DNA of 64,000 nucleotides, taken from Aeriscardovia sp. GTDB lineage: Bacteria; Actinomycetota; Actinomycetes; Actinomycetales; Bifidobacteriaceae. The stretch is from positions 124,001-188,000 of the forward strand of contig JAFRAT010000009.1 in assembly GCA_017405305.1 (NCBI GenBank). The letters are read 5' to 3'. Below, piece after piece: positions 34,266-47,069 of the stretch. The stretch's first letter is position 1. Every line of letters begins with the position of its first letter. The notes below the pieces were generated by a model, which worked only from the letters and a program-made list of their open reading frames with translations, ran no database searches and was not told the DNA's origin. The position numbers and the translations under genes are program-made.

Positions 34266-35780
34266 TCACCGGCCCTGTGAATCGCGCAGCTGCAGGTTCA
34301 TCGCCACGCGGGTGCCTCCGCCGGAACGCGGCTCCCATTTCACGTCGCCGTTGAAATTGGACTTCACGAAAGTGCATACGAGCTGCGTGCCCAAGCCGGA
34401 GTCCGGGCCGTCGCCGGAGCGAGCCGCGGGGATGCCATTGCCGTTGTCCTCCACGGAAACGATGACGTTGTCCCCGGACCTCTCCACCGACACGACGATA
34501 GCACCGGAATCGCGGCCTTCGAAGCCATGCTCCACGGAGTTTGTCACCAGCTCCGAGAGAATCAGCGACAGCGGCGTAGCTTCCTGGGCCGTCATCCGGC
34601 CGAATTCGCCGACGTAGGAGACGTCGATCTTCTGGTTGCCGACGCTGGCCACGTCCACGCTCATGCGCAGCAGGTTGGCCAGGACCGCGTCGAAATCGAG
34701 CATCTCGTCCGCGCTCTGGCTGAGGCCCTCGTGCAGAATGGCGATTGTCTGAACGCGCTGCTGGGCTTCGGCCAGGGCGTCCTTGACCTCCTGGCTGCTG
34801 GCGCGACGGGCTTGCAGACGCAGCAGCGCGGAAACGGACTGCAGGTTGTTCTTGACGCGGTGGTGTATCTCGGCGATCGTGTCATCCTTCATCTTCAGCT
34901 CCTGGTCGCGGCGGCGCAGCTCGGTGATTTCGCGGCACAGGATGACGGCGCCCGTGTAGTCGCCGTCGGCGGACAGCGGCAGGGAGCGGATGGTAGCAGA
35001 CACGTCGTTGACGGTGAAGATCGCATCCACCGGGTCTTGCCCGCCCAGCACGACGCGCACGTCCTTGGGCAAGGAACGACCGGCGTCAGCGGCGAGACCC
35101 ACGCCGATGGCCAGCAGGTTCTCCCCCGTCAGACGCCCTTCGTAGCCCAGGCGGCGGAAGCAGCTCACCGCGTTCGGCGAAGCGCCCAGCACACAGCCCA
35201 CGGCGTCGAGGACAAGGAAACCGTCCGGGACGTGGGCGTTATGACGCTGGCCGTTGACCGGGGCCGAGTACGGGAACCGGCCGTGGGCGATCATCGCGAA
35301 CAGCTCACTGGCGCGGCGGATGCCCATCTCCTCGTAGTGGCCGGCCCGCGTGCGCGTCGCCAGGTTCGTCTCGCGCACGACGACGGCGATGGCCCGTCCC
35401 TCATGGCAGACGCTAACGAAGGCGTCGCACACGGCCGCGCCTTCGAAATGACGTGCGGAATCGACGCGCAGCACGTCCGTGGAACGCAGCGCGGTTTTTA
35501 CGAACGGTTCGACCGCGGAGTCCACGCGGCTGCCGGCTAGGTCCTCCGGACGCGTGGAGACGCCCGTGGAGGGACGGCACTGCGCGGCGTAGACGAAACC
35601 GCCGCTGGCCGCAGGGACGATGAGCTCAAGATCGGCGTATCCCAGGTCGGCAATGACAGACCAGTCGGCGATGAGATGGTGCAGCCAGCTGCGGTCGGAC
35701 TCTGTCAGGCTGGGGCTGGCTGCCAGGATTCTGCTGACGTCGGTCAAAGGTGCGTCGGATGCGTTGGAAACGGTCGCCAT
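34266..35780 (-). CDS. pdtaS: PdtaS-like cytosolic sensor histidine kinase
   Basis: A 504-residue soluble kinase of the HisKA_2/HWE type, expected to phosphorylate the ANTAR regulator at 14346-14936. An N-terminal GAF-like domain (about 30-190, including LELIVPAASGGFVYAAQCRP) is followed by a PAS domain (about 200-290, DGFLVLDAVGCVLGASPNAV). The dimerisation box with the phosphorylated His is IAEIHHRVKNNLQSVSALLR near 300, and the ATPase domain has LSLILSELVTNSVEHGFEG and VSVEDNGNGIPAARSG. No membrane segment. ATG 35780 chosen; GTG 35789 is in frame. It stands alone, convergent with the B3/B4 gene. Confidence 0.92.
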   Translation of the reverse strand: MATVSNASDAPLTDVSRILAASPSLTESDRSWLHHLIADWSVIADLGYADLELIVPAASGGFVYAAQCRPSTGVSTRPEDLAGSRVDSAVEPFVKTALRSTDVLRVDSARHFEGAAVCDAFVSVCHEGRAIAVVVRETNLATRTRAGHYEEMGIRRASELFAMIAHGRFPYSAPVNGQRHNAHVPDGFLVLDAVGCVLGASPNAVSCFRRLGYEGRLTGENLLAIGVGLAADAGRSLPKDVRVVLGGQDPVDAIFTVNDVSATIRSLPLSADGDYTGAVILCREITELRRRDQELKMKDDTIAEIHHRVKNNLQSVSALLRLQARRASSQEVKDALAEAQQRVQTIAILHEGLSQSADEMLDFDAVLANLLRMSVDVASVGNQKIDVSYVGEFGRMTAQEATPLSLILSELVTNSVEHGFEGRDSGAIVVSVERSGDNVIVSVEDNGNGIPAARSGDGPDSGLGTQLVCTFVKSNFNGDVKWEPRSGGGTRVAMNLQLRDSQGR

Positions 35781-35852
35781 GCTGTCCACTGTAACGGCAT
35801 CGTCCGGACGGCGAAAGGTTCTCCGAGCGCGAAAGATGCGGAAAACATAAAG

Positions 35853-35872
35853 TTACGATAACGTAAGTTACG
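35853..35872. promoter_or_regulatory. Operator-like TTACG/CGTAA repeats
   Basis: An AT-rich spot in the pdtaS-hlyIII gap holds TTACG (35853-35857), CGTAA (35862-35866) and TTACG (35868-35872). The last two form an inverted repeat around a single G, and the first pairs with the second across four bases. It is upstream of both divergent genes and looks like a protein-binding site; no regulator is identified. Confidence 0.35.
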
Positions 35873-36022
35873 GAAGTGGAACTTTCATAGCAACGCCAAC
35901 GAACGATCACCGGAACCGCTCGCGCCTCGATTGACGACGTGCGGCAGACGATACGCCGGCAACCATCCGACAGGCCGGCTCGCGTTGCCGTAGCGCCGCG
36001 GAAAACAAGAGAAAGGAGCCGC

Positions 36023-36784
36023 ATGGAAACCCATCGCAGCCTTCGTTCCGCTGGCGGCGGAGCCGGATCGGCCCGCCGCTGGGAAACCGTCCAACGGGCC
36101 GGAACCAGCCAAAAACCGCGCGTCCGGTACGACGTACACGGCTGGCCCAAGCCGCTGATGCGCGGCTGGATTCATGCCGTCGCCGCGCCGATCGCCCTCA
36201 TCGGCTGCATCGTCGCCATCTGCCGCGCGCCGTCGTCCGGACTGAAAGCGGCCTGCAGCGTGTATCTAGCCTGCTCGCTGTGCCTGTTCGGCAACTCGGC
36301 CGCCTACCATCTGGGCGACTGGTCACCGAAGACCACGGACATTCTGCGGCGCATCGACCACGCCAACATCTTCCTGCTCATCGCCGGGACGTACACCCCC
36401 GTGGCGTTCGCCCTGTCGGCCTGGTGGCGGAACTTCATCATCGCCAGCATGTGGTCGGCGACGGCCGCGGCCCTAGTTGTCACCGTCGTCTGGATCTCCG
36501 CGCCGCGCTGGCTTTCCACAGCTGTCTACGTCGTTTACGGCGTTTATGGAGTGGCCTTCACGTCCCTATTCTGGACATCGCCCTGCGACGGGCACGCGGT
36601 CACAGCGCTCATCCTCGCCGGCGGAGCGATATACATCGCCGGGGCCGTCGTCTACGCCACGCGGAAGCCGGACCCTTGGCCGCGCGTGTTCGGCTTCCAT
36701 GAGGTCTTCCACACCTGCACCGCGCTCGCCTACGCCTGCCACATGGTCGCGGTGTTCCTCATCCTGACGTCGGTGCGAGTCTAA
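36023..36784 (+). CDS. Hemolysin III / YqfA-family membrane protein (PAQR-like)
   Basis: A 253-residue protein with a basic, Gly/Arg-rich N-terminus and seven predicted helices. HlyIII signatures are clear: RGWIHAVAAPIALIGCIVAI, GNSAAYHLGDWSP, RRIDHANIFLLIAGTYTPVA and the C-terminal FGFHEVFHTCTALAYACHMV, which supplies the conserved His residues of the zinc-binding hydrolase-like site. Bacterial members have no firmly known substrate. GAAAGGAG is five bases before the ATG; upstream open frame lacks protein character. Divergent from pdtaS. Confidence 0.9.
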   Translation: METHRSLRSAGGGAGSARRWETVQRAGTSQKPRVRYDVHGWPKPLMRGWIHAVAAPIALIGCIVAICRAPSSGLKAACSVYLACSLCLFGNSAAYHLGDWSPKTTDILRRIDHANIFLLIAGTYTPVAFALSAWWRNFIIASMWSATAAALVVTVVWISAPRWLSTAVYVVYGVYGVAFTSLFWTSPCDGHAVTALILAGGAIYIAGAVVYATRKPDPWPRVFGFHEVFHTCTALAYACHMVAVFLILTSVRV

Positions 36785-36851
36785 GCAGCGAGGCGCGGTT
36801 CCCCGCCATCGCCGTTGCCGGCGGCGGGACGACACGCAAAACGCCAACAGC

Positions 36852-36892
36852 AAGGAGGGGCGCGGCGGATTTTCCGTCTCTCGCCCCTCCTT
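36852..36892. terminator. Bidirectional terminator between hlyIII-type gene and greA
   Basis: Perfect 11-bp stem AAGGAGGGGCG (36852-36862) with CGCCCCTCCTT (36882-36892). It lies between converging genes ending at 36784 and 36918. On the minus strand short T-runs follow the stem. Confidence 0.7.
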
Positions 36893-36917
36893 CGTTCGTT
36901 GACGCTTTCACCCGGCG

Positions 36918-37403
36918 TCACTCGACCGGAACGGAGTCCACGATGACGATCTCGATCGTGCGGCCGTTCGGCGCCTCGTAGGAGACGGTCTCGCCTTTAT
37001 GGTGGCCCATCACCGCCGCGCCGACCGGGGACTCCGGGCTGACAATCTGGTGATCGGTCGCCACTGACAGCTCGTGAGGGCCGATGAGGAACTCGCTCTT
37101 CATTCCGGCGAGGTCGAGTGTAACGATGGAACCGATGCCGACTTCGCCCGCCGGCGGCGGGGTGAGAATCTTGGCGGCGCGGAGCTTGACAGTCAGCTCG
37201 TTGATGCGGCCCTCGTTCTTGCCTTGGGCGTCGCGGGCTGCCTGGTAGCCGCCATTCTCGCTGAGGTCGCCCTCGGCGCGCGCCACGGCGATCTTCTGGA
37301 CGATGTCCTCGCGGATCGGCCCTTCGCGCTCCTCCAGCTCTTTCTTCATCTTGTCATAGGCGTCCCTGGTCAGCAGGATGACCGAGTTCTCATCAATCGC
37401 CAT
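36918..37403 (-). CDS. greA: Transcription elongation factor GreA
   Basis: A 161-residue factor that rescues backtracked RNA polymerase by stimulating transcript cleavage. The N-terminal coiled coil carries the tip acidic residues in ARAEGDLSENGGYQAARDAQ; the C-terminal FKBP-like globular part includes VGIGSIVTLDLAGMKSEFLI, VSPESPVGAAVMGHHKGETV. Length is normal. GGGAGGT is six bases before the ATG at 37403; the ORF ahead of it is not credible. It follows the FKBP isomerase gene by 19 bases on the same strand, so the two form an operon ending at the bidirectional terminator. Confidence 0.96.
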   Translation of the reverse strand: MAIDENSVILLTRDAYDKMKKELEEREGPIREDIVQKIAVARAEGDLSENGGYQAARDAQGKNEGRINELTVKLRAAKILTPPPAGEVGIGSIVTLDLAGMKSEFLIGPHELSVATDHQIVSPESPVGAAVMGHHKGETVSYEAPNGRTIEIVIVDSVPVE

Positions 37404-37422
37404 AAAAATACCTCCCGGCGGT

Positions 37423-37833
37423 TCAACGAGCGGAAATGATGTCGACCACGAAGACAAGCGTGTCTCCGCCCTTGATGCCGGCCTGCGGGATGCCACGGGA
37501 ACCGTAGCCGTACTCCGCCGGCACAGAGATGATCAGACGGGAGCCGACGTTGTGCCCCGGGATGGTCTTGTCCCAGCCCTGGATGAGCTGGCCGACGCCG
37601 ACCGGGAAGCTGGCCGGCTCATGGCGCAGGAAGCTGGAGTCGAACGGGGTGGTCGAACCCCATACCACGCCGTGGTAGTTGACGGTCACAGTTTCGCCCC
37701 CGTGGACGACCGGACCGTCGCCGGAGACAACTTCCTCGCACTTGAGGCCGGCCGGCGGCTCGGCGGTCGGGAACGAGATGACCGGCATTGCGCCGAACTC
37801 GGCATTGGTGGTGGGCATTGTTGCATCTGCCAT
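37423..37833 (-). CDS. FKBP-type peptidyl-prolyl cis-trans isomerase
   Basis: A 136-residue cytosolic prolyl isomerase with a single FKBP domain. Active-site motifs: VTVNYHGVVWGSTTPFDSSF, EPASFPVGVGQLIQGWDKTI, GSRLIISVPAEYGYGSRGIP and a closing DTLVFVVDII. Core aromatic residues (Tyr, Phe, Trp, Tyr) that shape the proline pocket are kept. No signal peptide, so it acts inside the cell. AAGGAGTT precedes the ATG at 37833. First gene of the pair with greA. Confidence 0.94.
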   Translation of the reverse strand: MADATMPTTNAEFGAMPVISFPTAEPPAGLKCEEVVSGDGPVVHGGETVTVNYHGVVWGSTTPFDSSFLRHEPASFPVGVGQLIQGWDKTIPGHNVGSRLIISVPAEYGYGSRGIPQAGIKGGDTLVFVVDIISAR

Positions 37834-38021
37834 AGTGAACTCCTTCTGTACGGTCGAATCCGTATTCGAGAAAATCCCGACTGTGCCATGGTACAGCGCG
37901 CACTTCATGGCCAACGAAACAGCGTCGCGATGTCTTTGCCGTCTCACGGTAGAATTGTAAACGTCAGGTAAACTGTTGGCCGCTGCCCGCGCCCGTTTCG
38001 CCAGGGCAGGAAAGAACGGAA

Positions 38022-38843
38022 ATGAGCAAGAAGGATATCCCCGCGGAGATCGCGCGCCTCGAAGACGCCCGTAAAGCGCTTGACGATGCGAAGAGCACGT
38101 ACAACGCCCGCGTGAAAAGCGGCGAGAAGGCCGTCAAGAACGCGCAGAAGGCGCACGACAAGGCCGTGGAGAACGCCCGCCGGCGGCTGCAGGACGAGAA
38201 CGCCAAGTACGCGTCCCCCATCGCGCAATTCGATTCCGCTTCCTTGTTCCGCGACCATCTCGATTACCAGGGCTTGGCCATTTCCTTGGAGCCGGGCCTG
38301 ACGGCGGAGGTCGTCGGGACGGCGAACCAGTACGCCACCGGCTATGGCGCTGGAGCCACCGGCGTCCTCGAGGGCGCGGCCCACCGGGACTCCGCCGCGA
38401 AGCCGGCTCTGATGAAGAAGGTCCTGCGCGTCACGACCGCCGCGGACAGCATCGACCTCGACATCGCCGAGGGGCGCGACAAGCAGGCGCAGGACTTCGC
38501 GCGCAAGCTCCTCGCCGCCGCACACGCCGCGCCGCAGGTCGTTGAGCAGCACCGGAACAACGTCGCCGTCCTCAAGCACGCGCTGCAGGAGGCCATCGAA
38601 AACACGCACAGCATCGACCAGGCGAAGGCCGCGCTCGACGCCGACCGCAAGGCCACCGGTCCGATCCAGATGATGCAGCTCCAGCTGCAGCAGGTGCGCG
38701 AGCAGACTCCGCAGGACATCCTCAAGTCCTACGACCACCACAAAACGAAAAAGAAGATCCTGAGCTGGCTCATCGCCATCGTCGCGATCGCCGTCGTCTC
38801 CGCCGTCGCCGTGCTGTGGATCATAAGCCAGCTCAGGCACTGA
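38022..38843 (+). CDS. Tail-anchored coiled-coil protein of unknown function
   Basis: A 273-residue protein I do not recognise. The first ~65 residues are a charged coiled coil rich in Ala, Lys, Glu and Asp (KALDDAKSTYNARVKSGEKA). A globular part follows (SASLFRDHLDYQGLAISLEP, then YGAGATGVLEGAAHRD), then a second helical region with QMMQLQLQQVREQTPQDILK. It ends with a single helix (ILSWLIAIVAIAVVSAVAVLW) and a five-residue outside tail, so it should be anchored by its C-terminus with the bulk in the cytoplasm. GGAAAGAACGGAA precedes the ATG. Codon use is like its neighbours. It stands alone between the divergent FKBP gene and tRNA-Leu. Confidence 0.8.
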   Translation: MSKKDIPAEIARLEDARKALDDAKSTYNARVKSGEKAVKNAQKAHDKAVENARRRLQDENAKYASPIAQFDSASLFRDHLDYQGLAISLEPGLTAEVVGTANQYATGYGAGATGVLEGAAHRDSAAKPALMKKVLRVTTAADSIDLDIAEGRDKQAQDFARKLLAAAHAAPQVVEQHRNNVAVLKHALQEAIENTHSIDQAKAALDADRKATGPIQMMQLQLQQVREQTPQDILKSYDHHKTKKKILSWLIAIVAIAVVSAVAVLWIISQLRH

Positions 38844-38936
38844 GCCGCTTCGGGCACGAGACCGCGCGCGGCCGGCGGCATCCAGGGGAAACGGGTCCGC
38901 GGCAATCATCCGCGAACCCGGGAATACCGTCGGCAG

Positions 38937-39016
38937 TACCCCTGGCGGGATTCGAACCCGCAAGCCGAAGCGATGGATTTTAAGTCCACTGCGTATACCA
39001 ATTTCGCCACAGGGGC
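38937..39016 (-). tRNA. tRNA-Leu (UAA anticodon)
   Basis: About 80 bases: acceptor GCCCCTG with CAGGGGT (closing G-T), anticodon stem GTGGA/TCCAT with loop CTTAAAA (anticodon TAA), extra arm CGCTTCGGCTT and T arm GCGGG-TTCGAAT-CCCGC. This has the long variable arm expected of tRNA-Leu, in contrast with the tRNA at 15008-15081. Confidence 0.93.
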
Positions 39017-39067
39017 AAAAGGATCCGGCCGGCTCGCCGCCAGCGGACGCCTCAGACCGTTTCCAAC

Positions 39068-40093
39068 TTAATCAGCAATTGCCGACAAGCCCGCCGCGCG
39101 GTCCTGCAGCAGGCGCCAGCCCGTCTCCAGGACCGACCCTTCAAGCAGCCCTTTCTCCGAAGCGATGTAGGAATCCACCCGCTGGCCGTCCTTCGCGGTC
39201 TCCTCCGACAGACAAGCCAACAGCCGCGACCAGATGAGCGAGCCGCCGATGACGACGTCGCGCCGATCCGGATGGATCACCGGATACTCCTCCATGCCCG
39301 CGCGGCTCAGGCCAGCGACTAGTCGGCAAGCGCCGCTGGCCGGGCCGAAACCGATGATCGCGCCGTCGACGCGGTGCCGGGAATATGCGCGCTCGCCCAA
39401 AGCGATGAGGCTCATGGTGGTCACTGTCCCCGACACGCCGATGACTGTGCGCGCTTTCCCCAACGGAACAGTCTCCAGCGCCTGGCGCAGATGGCTGTCG
39501 ATGTCCTCGACGGCCGCGGCGATTTCCTGTTCGGTCGGCGGGTCCGACGGCAGATGACGCTCCGAGATGCGTACGCAGCCGATATCCATCGACACGGACG
39601 CCTGGATTTCGTCGCACCGCTGTCCAGCTCCGCCCAGCACCAGCTCGGTGGAGCCGCCGCCTAAGTCGATGACGAGCACGGGCGACGCGTCGGCGCGCTG
39701 ACGGGCGTTCATGACGCTCGTCGCGCCCAGGAAGCTTAGCCGTGCCTCCGTTTGCCCGGAGATTATCCGTGGCTGGACGCCGAGGATACGTTCGACGCCG
39801 TCCTCGACGTCCTGCCGGTTCTGCGCGTCGCGGGATGCCGACGTGGCGACGAAGCAAACCGTGTCGGCCCGATACTGCTCGATGAGGCGCGCGTAGTCGC
39901 GGCACGCCGCGAACGTCCGCTCGAGCGCAGCCGGCGAGAAACGGTGCGTGCGGTCCACGCCCTCGCCCAGGCGAACGACGTCCAGACGCTTAGGGAACAC
40001 GACGTGCAAGCCATCGGCGTTGACGTCGGCGATCATCAAGCGGATGGAGTTGGTGCCGCAGTCGATGCCCGCGACGCGCACGGAGTCACTCAT
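39068..40093 (-). CDS. ppx: Ppx/GppA-family exopolyphosphatase
   Basis: A 341-residue member of the ASKHA phosphatase superfamily, which removes terminal phosphate from polyphosphate or pppGpp. Phosphate-binding loops are VAGIDCGTNSIRLMIADV and VLVIDLGGGSTELVLGG; SGQTEARLSFLGA and VIGVSGTVTTMSLIALG are also typical. It corresponds to the short actinobacterial form without the C-terminal HD domain; such forms differ in substrate, so the reaction is not certain. Its start lies inside the last bases of the DUF501 gene (8-base overlap), so it is translated with that gene at the end of the ychF-to-ppx run. Confidence 0.93.
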   Translation of the reverse strand: MSDSVRVAGIDCGTNSIRLMIADVNADGLHVVFPKRLDVVRLGEGVDRTHRFSPAALERTFAACRDYARLIEQYRADTVCFVATSASRDAQNRQDVEDGVERILGVQPRIISGQTEARLSFLGATSVMNARQRADASPVLVIDLGGGSTELVLGGAGQRCDEIQASVSMDIGCVRISERHLPSDPPTEQEIAAAVEDIDSHLRQALETVPLGKARTVIGVSGTVTTMSLIALGERAYSRHRVDGAIIGFGPASGACRLVAGLSRAGMEEYPVIHPDRRDVVIGGSLIWSRLLACLSEETAKDGQRVDSYIASEKGLLEGSVLETGWRLLQDRAAGLSAIAD

Positions 40094-40787
40094 GCCGCGC
40101 CTCCCGCGAGACGGCTTCTGCGGCCGCGGCCGGCTTTGGCGCGCTCGGCTCGTTCCTCTGCGGAGCGGCCGTCAGAGACACGCTGCAGCGGCACGTCGCC
40201 TGGCTGAACTCGTCCGCGCAGTTGCGCAGGACCCAGTCGCCCACCGGGTTCACTCCTGGACCGAACACGAGGGACTGTGCCACCAAGGCGTGCAGGCACT
40301 TGACGCGCGTGGGCATGCCGCCTGCGCTGACGTCCGCGATGTGCTCCTGCGAATCGCCCAAACGCTCAGCCAGGCGCGACCGGAAGCACAGGTACATCTC
40401 GTGCGCCCGCAGATAGGCCGCGCGGGTCAAGGCCGCCTCATCGTTCGTCTCCGCCAGCCGTTCGCTCAGACGGGCCATTACGCCCGTCGATTCCAGATGG
40501 GACACGGCTTTGACGGCCTCCGGACTCGTCAGATAGCACGTCGTGGGGAACGGAACGGCCCCGTCGATCAGTGGACGCGTCACCACGGCCAGCGGCGAAC
40601 CGCATACAGCGCAGCGGGCGCCTACGGCCACCATCCCCCGCGGATACCGGCCCAGCTGGCGCGTCACGGCATCAATTTCCTCTAGCGTGGCCCGGCGTTC
40701 CAGGAATCCGTCGGCCAAGACGACGCAATGGCTGCGGTCCCCTTCCGACAGATGCTCGAACCGCTGCCCCCGCGTTTCCTGCGTCAC
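40086..40787 (-). CDS. DUF501 family protein
   Basis: A 233-residue protein of unknown reaction found in actinobacteria between FtsB and Ppx, the same place as here. Recognisable stretches are QLGRYPRGMVAVGARCAVCG, VVTRPLIDGAVPFPTTCYLT, LRAHEMYLCFRSRLAERLGD and VSAGGMPTRVKCLHALVAQS followed by GVNPVGDWVL. Cysteines in RCAVCG and in the tail (NCADEF...CRCS) suggest a possible metal site. I chose GTG 40787, which overlaps the ftsB stop (GTGA) with GGGAGA just upstream; a longer frame to 40832 would lie inside ftsB. A ~30-residue Ala/Pro-rich tail ends the protein. Confidence 0.85.
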   Translation of the reverse strand: MTQETRGQRFEHLSEGDRSHCVVLADGFLERRATLEEIDAVTRQLGRYPRGMVAVGARCAVCGSPLAVVTRPLIDGAVPFPTTCYLTSPEAVKAVSHLESTGVMARLSERLAETNDEAALTRAAYLRAHEMYLCFRSRLAERLGDSQEHIADVSAGGMPTRVKCLHALVAQSLVFGPGVNPVGDWVLRNCADEFSQATCRCSVSLTAAPQRNEPSAPKPAAAAEAVSREARHE

Positions 40788-41338
40788 TCTCCCGATCCTT
40801 CCGTGAATATCTCCATCAGCCTGTTGAGGCACCAGACGCCCGCATTGTTCGTGCTCGTCCCGGACTGGCCTGTCAACGACTCCACGCCAAACAGCAGCGC
40901 CTGCTGCGAACCCTGCAGCGAGGATGCGTCAAGATCGACCTTTTTCTCGGGCTGACCGTCCACGTTGACGCCTTCCAGCTCGACATTCGTCTCCCCCGGG
41001 AAGCTCAGGCCCAACTGTTCCCTGGCCTGGTTGATGATATAGTCGCGGTCCGACCAGCGCTTGATCTTCTGGTCGAGGTCCGACTTCTGGGACTGCAGCT
41101 CGGACTGCTGCGCCTGCAGCGAATGCAGCTGCGACTGGGTGCCCAGGAACGTGTGCAGCGTCGTCAGGAACTGGATGGCCGCCAGGACAACGACCACCAT
41201 GGCCACGACGAACGCGACGACCGACCGGCGGGAATCGCGATCCTTGTTCCGCGAAGCCCGCTGCCGGTGGATCTGACGGAACCCCTCGGGACGCTCGCGA
41301 TTGCGCTTTTCCTCAGCAGACGTGTCCTTCGTTCTCAC
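40784..41338 (-). CDS. ftsB: Septum formation initiator FtsB/DivIC
   Basis: A small division protein of about 184 residues: basic cytoplasmic N-terminus (EEKRNRERPEGFRQIHRQRA), one helix (SVVAFVVAMVVVVLAAIQFL), then an outside coiled coil (QSQLHSLQAQQSELQSQKSD) and the family box LDQKIKRWSDRDYIINQARE with QLGLSFPGE. The C-terminal ~60 residues are less conserved. FtsB works with FtsL and FtsQ to activate septal peptidoglycan synthesis. Start uncertain: GTG 41338 (VRTKDTSAEE) or TTG 41368. The stop overlaps the DUF501 start. Located just beyond the eno terminator. Confidence 0.87.
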   Translation of the reverse strand: MRTKDTSAEEKRNRERPEGFRQIHRQRASRNKDRDSRRSVVAFVVAMVVVVLAAIQFLTTLHTFLGTQSQLHSLQAQQSELQSQKSDLDQKIKRWSDRDYIINQAREQLGLSFPGETNVELEGVNVDGQPEKKVDLDASSLQGSQQALLFGVESLTGQSGTSTNNAGVWCLNRLMEIFTEGSGE

Positions 41339-41398
41339 AGAGACAAAAATACCCGGAATCCTCGGCAAACGAGGCTATCCAGGTATTCCCTTACCGAA

Positions 41399-41453
41399 TC
41401 AGCCTGAAACAGGCTGACCGGCCTGCGGCGCGCCCGAACGCGCCGCAGGCCGG
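41399..41453 (-). terminator. Two tandem hairpins after eno
   Basis: Three bases past the eno stop lies a 15-bp perfect stem, CCGGCCTGCGGCGCG (41418-41432) with CGCGCCGCAGGCCGG (41439-41453), loop of six. Directly beyond is a second hairpin TCAGCCTG-AAA-CAGGCTGA (41399-41417). No strong T-run follows, but this double stem should end most eno transcripts before ftsB. Confidence 0.65.
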
Positions 41454-41455
41454 GG

Positions 41456-46456
<5,001 letters not shown>

Positions 46457-46457
<1 letters not shown>

Positions 46458-47056
46458 CACCGGGCGTTGTACTTTCCCTGGGTGGCTTCCAGACCACGGA
46501 ACACGATGGATTCGGCTGCGCCGGCCGCTCCAGCGAGGACCGTCGGCAGTTCCTTGCGCTGGGCCGGCGGGAATCCTCCCAGGACCCAGTCGATGGCGTT
46601 CTGGTGCGCGTGTTCGCCGCGCTGCGGATGGCCGGTGCCGATGCGCACGCGGGCGTACTTGTTGGTTCCCAGCGAAGCGTCAATGGAACGGATGCCGTTG
46701 TGGCCTCCGGCCGAACCGCCGGCTTTGACCTTGATGCGCCCGAACTCAAGGTCCATGTCGTCGTGGCACACGATGACATGGATCGGTTCGATGCCGTAGT
46801 ACTCGCAGATGGAAGACACGGCGTCGCCGGAGTTGTTCATGAAGGTCAACGGCTTGACGAAGAACGCCTTCTCCATGCGCGAGTCGAGGCGCATCACGCC
46901 GCTTCCCAGCAGCGCCAGGCCTTTGTGGTCATGGAAGCTGACGGACCACCGGCTCGCTAGCTCGTCCAGGCACAGGAAACCCATGTTGTGCCGGGTCCCC
47001 TCGTACTGTTTTCCCGGATTGCCCAATCCGACGATCAGCCAATATTTCGAAGTCAT
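46457..47056 (-). CDS. pth: Peptidyl-tRNA hydrolase
   Basis: A 199-residue enzyme that releases peptides from prematurely dropped peptidyl-tRNA. The family start SKYWLIVGLGNPGKQYEGTR is followed by the catalytic His23 (RHNMGF), PLTFMNNSGDAV, VIVCHDDMDLEFGRIKVKAG (Asp partner), GGSAGGHNGIRSID and YARVRIGTGHPQ. Standard length. The ATG at 47056 is chosen because GTGAGGTCC lies upstream, over the stop of ychF (47070). The stop overlaps the mfd start. Confidence 0.96.
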
Positions 47057-47069
47057 CGACGTCTGGACC

